DNA of 64,000 bases from Amycolatopsis rifamycinica (lineage in GTDB: Bacteria > Actinomycetota > Actinomycetes > Mycobacteriales > Pseudonocardiaceae): contig NZ_JMQI01000028.1 in NCBI RefSeq assembly GCF_000695625.1, positions 62,001 to 126,000 on the forward strand. The letters run 5' to 3'. Both the position numbers and the translations under genes were made by a program. The notes under the pieces were generated by a model. That model ran no database searches, had not been told where the DNA came from, and worked only from the letters and a program-made list of their open reading frames with translations. This document shows positions 60,184-64,000 of the stretch, piece by piece; position 1 is the first letter of the stretch; the number at the start of each line of letters is the position of its first letter.

Positions 60184-62280
60184 ATGCCGCTCGTCGAACA
60201 CGACCCCGCGCACCGGCTCTGGCTGCTGCGCACCCCCGAGAGCTCGTACGCCTTCCGGCTGGACGCCGACGACCGCCCGCGGCACGTCCACTGGGGCCCG
60301 CCGCTGACGCTGGCCCAGGCCACGCAGGTCGCCGCGCGCCGCAACCCGGCCGACAGCAGCTTCGACGAGCCCGGCGACGAGCGGCAGGAGCTCCCGGCCG
60401 AGGGCGGCGCGTTCTTCGGCGTCGCGGCACTGGCCGTGCGGTACGCCGACGGGACTTCGGCGCTCGAGTGGCGTTACGACGGCTTCGCGCTCGTGGACGA
60501 CGCCCTCGTCGTGCGGCTCGTGGACCGGCACTACCCGCTCGAGCTGTCCCTGCACTACCGCGTCCGCGGTGCCGTCGTCGAGCGCTGGACGTCGCTGCGG
60601 CACACCGGTTCCGAAGCGCCGATCTCGTTGCTGCGCACCGATTCCGCGTCCTGGACGCTGCCCCGCCGCGAGAGCGTGCGGCTGAGCCGGACTTCCGGCG
60701 CCTGGAACGCCGAGTACGGCGTGCGGCGCGAACCGTTGCCCGTCGGCGAAACCACGTTGACCAGCCGTCGCGGCAACTCCAGCCACCAGGTCAACCCGTG
60801 GGTGATGCTCGACGCGGGCGACGCGACGGAGACCGCCGGTGAGGTGTGGTCGTCGGCGCTGGCGTGGAGTGGGAGCTGGCGGATCACCGTGGAGCGCACG
60901 CACACCGGCCGCGTCACGTGGACCGGCGGGTTCGGGCACGAGCACGTCGCCTGGCGGCTGCGGCCGGGCGAAACGTGGGAGACGCCGGTGTTCGCCGGGC
61001 TCTACGCGGCCGACGGCTTCGGCGGGACCAGCCGGCGGTGGCACGCGTACGTCCGCGAGTTCGTCCAGCCGCACCCCGGCGAGCTGCGGCCGGTCGTCTA
61101 CAACTCCTGGGAAGCGACCGGCTGGGACGTCGACGAGAAGACGGAGACCGAGCTCGCCGCGGCGGCCGCCCGGCTGGGGGCGGAACTGTTCGTGATGGAC
61201 GACGGCTGGTTCGGCGCCCGCACCGGCGACGCGGCCGGGCTCGGTGACTGGACCGCCAACGAACAGCGCTTCCCGCGCGGGTTGCGGCCGCTGGTCGACG
61301 CCGTTCACGCGCACGGCATGCGGTTCGGGCTGTGGGTCGAGCCGGAGATGGTCAACCCGGACAGCGACCTCTACCGCGCGCACCCGGACTGGGTGCTGCA
61401 CATGGCCCACCGGTCACGGACGACGTTGCGCAACCAGCTGGTGCTGAACTTCGCGCGGCCGGACGTCGCGGCCTGGGCCCACGAGTGGCTCGACGGCCTG
61501 GTCGGCGAGTACGGCATCGACTACCTCAAGTGGGACATGAACCGGGCGTTCACCGAGGCCGGCTGGCCCGCAGCCGGCCCGGACGCGCAGCGGCTGTGGG
61601 TCGGCCACGTGCGGGCGGTGTACGCGGTACTGGACCGGCTGCGCGCCGACCACCCGGACCTGCGGATCCAGGGTTGCGCGGGCGGCGGCGGACGGACCGA
61701 CCTGGGCATCCTCGCCCGCACCGACGAGATCTGGGCGTCGGACAACACCGACGCCGCCGACCGGATCACCATCCAGCACGGCTACGGCCAGCTCTACCCG
61801 GCGGGCACGATGTCGGCCTGGGTGACCGACAGCCCGAACCCGGCCACGCGACGGGAGGCGCCGCTGAGCTTCCGGTTCCACGTGGCGATGGCGGGCGTGC
61901 TCGGCCTGGGCGGCGACCTGCCGCGCTGGACGCCGGGCGAACTCGCCGAAGCGGCGTCGCTGGTGGCCCTGTACAAGGAGATCCGGCCCGTCGTGCAGCA
62001 CGGCACGCTGTACCGGCTGGCGGATCCGGCGGTCTCGGCGCTGACCGCGGTGCAGTACGTGCTCGGCGATTCCGTGGTCGTGTTCTTCTGGCGGCGGCCC
62101 ACGGAGTTCGCGCGGCCCTTCACCCCGCCGCGGCTCGCCGGCCTGGACCCCGCCGGGCGCTACCGCGACCCCGACGGCGTCGAGCACCACGGCGCGGTGT
62201 TGCTGAGCCACGGGCTCGACGTCGATCTTCCCGGCAGCGGGTACGCGAGCGCGGTGGTGCGGCTGACGCGAGTGGGCTGA
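60184..62280 (+). CDS. Cytoplasmic alpha-galactosidase, GH36
   Basis: A 698-residue enzyme without signal peptide. GH36 features: VYNSWEATGWDVDE, FVMDDGWFGAR, the nucleophile Asp in DYLKWDMNRAF (about 451), GCAGGGGRTDLGIL and the acid/base Asp in IWASDNTDAAD (about 520). It hydrolyses imported alpha-galactosides inside the cell. ATG 60184. It is divergent from the ROK gene, so repression by ROK and induction by galactosides is the probable control. Confidence 0.94.
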   Translation: MPLVEHDPAHRLWLLRTPESSYAFRLDADDRPRHVHWGPPLTLAQATQVAARRNPADSSFDEPGDERQELPAEGGAFFGVAALAVRYADGTSALEWRYDGFALVDDALVVRLVDRHYPLELSLHYRVRGAVVERWTSLRHTGSEAPISLLRTDSASWTLPRRESVRLSRTSGAWNAEYGVRREPLPVGETTLTSRRGNSSHQVNPWVMLDAGDATETAGEVWSSALAWSGSWRITVERTHTGRVTWTGGFGHEHVAWRLRPGETWETPVFAGLYAADGFGGTSRRWHAYVREFVQPHPGELRPVVYNSWEATGWDVDEKTETELAAAAARLGAELFVMDDGWFGARTGDAAGLGDWTANEQRFPRGLRPLVDAVHAHGMRFGLWVEPEMVNPDSDLYRAHPDWVLHMAHRSRTTLRNQLVLNFARPDVAAWAHEWLDGLVGEYGIDYLKWDMNRAFTEAGWPAAGPDAQRLWVGHVRAVYAVLDRLRADHPDLRIQGCAGGGGRTDLGILARTDEIWASDNTDAADRITIQHGYGQLYPAGTMSAWVTDSPNPATRREAPLSFRFHVAMAGVLGLGGDLPRWTPGELAEAASLVALYKEIRPVVQHGTLYRLADPAVSALTAVQYVLGDSVVVFFWRRPTEFARPFTPPRLAGLDPAGRYRDPDGVEHHGAVLLSHGLDVDLPGSGYASAVVRLTRVG

Positions 62281-62310
62281 ATTGCCGGTGCCGTGGCTTA
62301 GGCTGTCGGG

Positions 62311-63255
62311 GTGGCCAAGATCGCGGTGACCCGATGGATTCCCGACGACGCGGTGAAGCTCCTCGCCGAGGCAGGCGATGTGGAGATCTCCCCCGTCGAT
62401 CGGCCGCTGACGCCCGCGGAGCTGCACGAGTTCGCCGACGGCGCCGCGGCCGTCGTGGGGATGCTGCACGACCGGCTCGACGGCGCGCTGGCCGACGCCG
62501 CCGGACCGGGGCTGAAGGTCGTCGCGAACGTCGCCGTCGGGTACGACAACGTCGACGTCCCGGCGCTGGCGTCCCGTGGCGTCGTCGTCACGAACACGCC
62601 GGGCGTGCTCACCGACGCGACCGCCGACCTCGCCTTCGGGCTGCTGCTCGCCGTCACGCGGCGGCTCGGCGAGGGCGAACGGCTGCTGCGGTCGCGCACA
62701 CCGTGGTCGTTCCACCTCGGCTTCATGCTCGGCTCCGGGCTGCAGGGCAAGACGCTGGGCGTCGTCGGGTTCGGGCAGATCGGGCGGGCGATGGCTCGCC
62801 GGGCGGCGGCGTTCGGGATGACGGTCGTCTACTCCGGACGGTCCCAAAAGGACACTGACGCCGAGTACGTGTCGTTCGAGGAGCTGCTGGCGCGCTCGGA
62901 CGTCGTGTCGCTGCACTGCCCGCTGACGCCCGAGACACGGCACCTCGTCGACGCCACCGCGTTGCGGGCCATGAAACCCGGCGCGTACCTGGTGAACACC
63001 ACGCGCGGCCCGGTCGTCGACGAAGCCGCGCTGGCCGACGCCCTGGAAGCCGGGGAGATCGCCGGCGCCGCGCTCGACGTCTTCGAGAACGAACCCGAGG
63101 TCGAGCCGCGGCTGCTCGGCCGGGACGACGTCGTGCTCAGCCCGCACCTGGGGTCGGCGACGGTCGAAACCCGCACCGCGATGGCCGTGCTGGCCGCGCG
63201 CAACGTCGCGGCGGTGCTCGCCGGGCGTCCCCCGCTGACGGAGGTGAAGCCGTGA
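62311..63255 (+). CDS. D-isomer-specific 2-hydroxyacid dehydrogenase
   Basis: A 314-residue NAD(P)-dependent dehydrogenase. The Rossmann motif is TLGVVGFGQIGRAMARRAAA, the catalytic segment includes VNTTRGPVVDEAALADAL, and LSPHLGSATVETR carries the catalytic His. GVVVTNTPGVLTDATADLAF is characteristic of glyoxylate/hydroxypyruvate reductases. GTG 62311 has no ribosome binding site and TAGGCT lies 6 bases upstream, so a leaderless start is likely. It overlaps the glycerate kinase gene by 4 bases. Confidence 0.9.
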   Translation: MAKIAVTRWIPDDAVKLLAEAGDVEISPVDRPLTPAELHEFADGAAAVVGMLHDRLDGALADAAGPGLKVVANVAVGYDNVDVPALASRGVVVTNTPGVLTDATADLAFGLLLAVTRRLGEGERLLRSRTPWSFHLGFMLGSGLQGKTLGVVGFGQIGRAMARRAAAFGMTVVYSGRSQKDTDAEYVSFEELLARSDVVSLHCPLTPETRHLVDATALRAMKPGAYLVNTTRGPVVDEAALADALEAGEIAGAALDVFENEPEVEPRLLGRDDVVLSPHLGSATVETRTAMAVLAARNVAAVLAGRPPLTEVKP

Positions 63256-64000
63256 CCCGGGTCGTCATCGCGCCCGACAAGTTCAAGGGCAGCCTCACCG
63301 CGGTCGAGGCCGCGGAGGCGATCGCGCTGGGCGTGCGCGATGCCTTGCCGGGCGCGGAAATCGTCACCTGCCCGGTCGCCGACGGCGGCGAAGGCACCCT
63401 GGACGTGCTGGAGGCGGCGGGCGCGCGGATCGTGCGGCTGACGGTCCGCGGGCCGCTCGAGGAGCCGGTCAAGGCGCGGTACGCGGTGCTCGACGGCACC
63501 GCGTACGTCGAATCCGCACGGGCGTGCGGCATCGAGTTCGTCGAACCTTCGCCGTCGACGGCGCTGGCCGCGCACACCTGGGGGGTCGGCGAACTGTTGG
63601 CGGACGCGCTGATCCACGGCGCGAAACGGCTCGTGCTCACGGTCGGCGGCACGGCCAGCACCGACGGCGGGGCCGGGATGCTGGGGGCGCTGGGCGCCGG
63701 CGTGCTCGACGCGTTCGGCGCGCCGGTCGGCTTGGGCGGCGGGACGCTGACACGAGTGGCGTCGACCGAGCTGACGCCGGTGCGGGAGCGGCTGGCCGGG
63801 GTGAGCGTGGCGGTCGCGACCGACGTGACGAACCCGCTGCTGGGCCCGGACGGCGCGGCGGCGGTGTTCGGGCCGCAGAAGGGCGCGGGGCCGTCGGAGG
63901 TGGCGCTGCTCGACGAGGCACTGGGGCGGTGGGCGCACGCGCTGCGGGTGGGTGGCGCGCCGGACGTCACGCGGGTGCCGGGCTCGGGCGCCGGCGGCGG
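63252..64000 (+). CDS. Glycerate kinase, 5' part
   Basis: The first 249 codons of a type 2 glycerate kinase (family usually about 370 residues), cut by the window edge. It opens VVIAPDKFKGSLTAVEAAEA, the family signature, with VADGGEGTLDVLEAAGARIV and LVLTVGGTASTDGGAGMLGA following. It makes 2-phosphoglycerate from glycerate, the product of the adjacent dehydrogenase, so the pair forms a hydroxypyruvate or glyoxylate salvage unit. GTG 63252 overlaps the dehydrogenase stop (GTGA). Confidence 0.93.
   Translation, partial: MTRVVIAPDKFKGSLTAVEAAEAIALGVRDALPGAEIVTCPVADGGEGTLDVLEAAGARIVRLTVRGPLEEPVKARYAVLDGTAYVESARACGIEFVEPSPSTALAAHTWGVGELLADALIHGAKRLVLTVGGTASTDGGAGMLGALGAGVLDAFGAPVGLGGGTLTRVASTELTPVRERLAGVSVAVATDVTNPLLGPDGAAAVFGPQKGAGPSEVALLDEALGRWAHALRVGGAPDVTRVPGSGAGG

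Overview
The window is high-GC (about 70% or more) actinobacterial DNA. It shows GTG starts, dense ATGA/GTGA/TGATG gene overlaps, leaderless-looking promoters, a Kdp potassium pump with an extra small peptide, and pathways typical of soil saprophytes. Gene content and an iterated in-frame GTCCAC(A/T)GTGGAC palindrome suggest the Pseudonocardiaceae, most likely Amycolatopsis or a close relative. That genus call is inference. No plasmid, phage or insertion-sequence genes are seen; this looks like ordinary chromosome with strong catabolic capacity.

Layout. 1-3.3 kb (+): 3' part of anmK, a sodium:solute symporter, a secreted DUF3455 protein and a small membrane protein. 3.3-7.4 kb (-): acyP and smc. 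7.6-8.2 kb (+): a membrane-anchored Ser/Thr/Pro-rich protein. 8.2-15.9 kb (-): a complete kdp operon (27-residue peptide-kdpF-A-B-C-D-E) preceded by a five-copy direct-repeat array that looks like the KdpE operator. 16.2-20.0 kb: asnB, a hypothetical, a GNAT acetyltransferase, an SRPBCC-like protein and a divergent tetR with palindromic operators. 20.0-29.6 kb: a myo-inositol locus, with iolG-lacI on the minus strand and iolE-ABC transporter-iolC-iolB-iolD on the plus strand, around LacI-type operators. 29.6-33.4 kb (-): purple-acid-type phosphatase, MFS exporter and beta-propeller protein. 33.7-36.4 kb (-): flavin monooxygenase and a membrane diguanylate cyclase.

36.6-47.9 kb (-): a molybdenum hydroxylase (form II 'cox') region. 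It carries coxS-L-M-G, xdhC, a CoxE-like VWA protein, a CoxD-like MoxR ATPase and a MocA-like nucleotidyltransferase, and is interrupted by tRNA-Arg(ACG) and a GT-C glycosyltransferase. 48.3-54.4 kb (-): protocatechuate branch of the beta-ketoadipate pathway, pcaI-J-F-H-G-D-C plus an IclR regulator, with no pcaB in the cluster. 54.5-62.3 kb: alpha-galactoside utilisation, with secreted GH27, two permeases, a Tat-type lipoprotein binding protein, a ROK regulator and a divergent GH36; no ATPase is encoded. 62.3-64 kb (+): 2-hydroxyacid dehydrogenase and the 5' part of glycerate kinase.

The most interesting items beyond gene calls are: the overlooked small peptide in the kdp operon and its operator array; a GC-rich intergenic repeat that appears to have been absorbed into the 5' coding end of iolD; the iterated S-T-V-D-encoding palindrome, kept even where it forces rare codons (ATA, TTT); a ~29-bp degenerate tandem repeat; a CoxG protein with a duplicated low-complexity linker and a C-terminal membrane anchor; and the missing pcaB.
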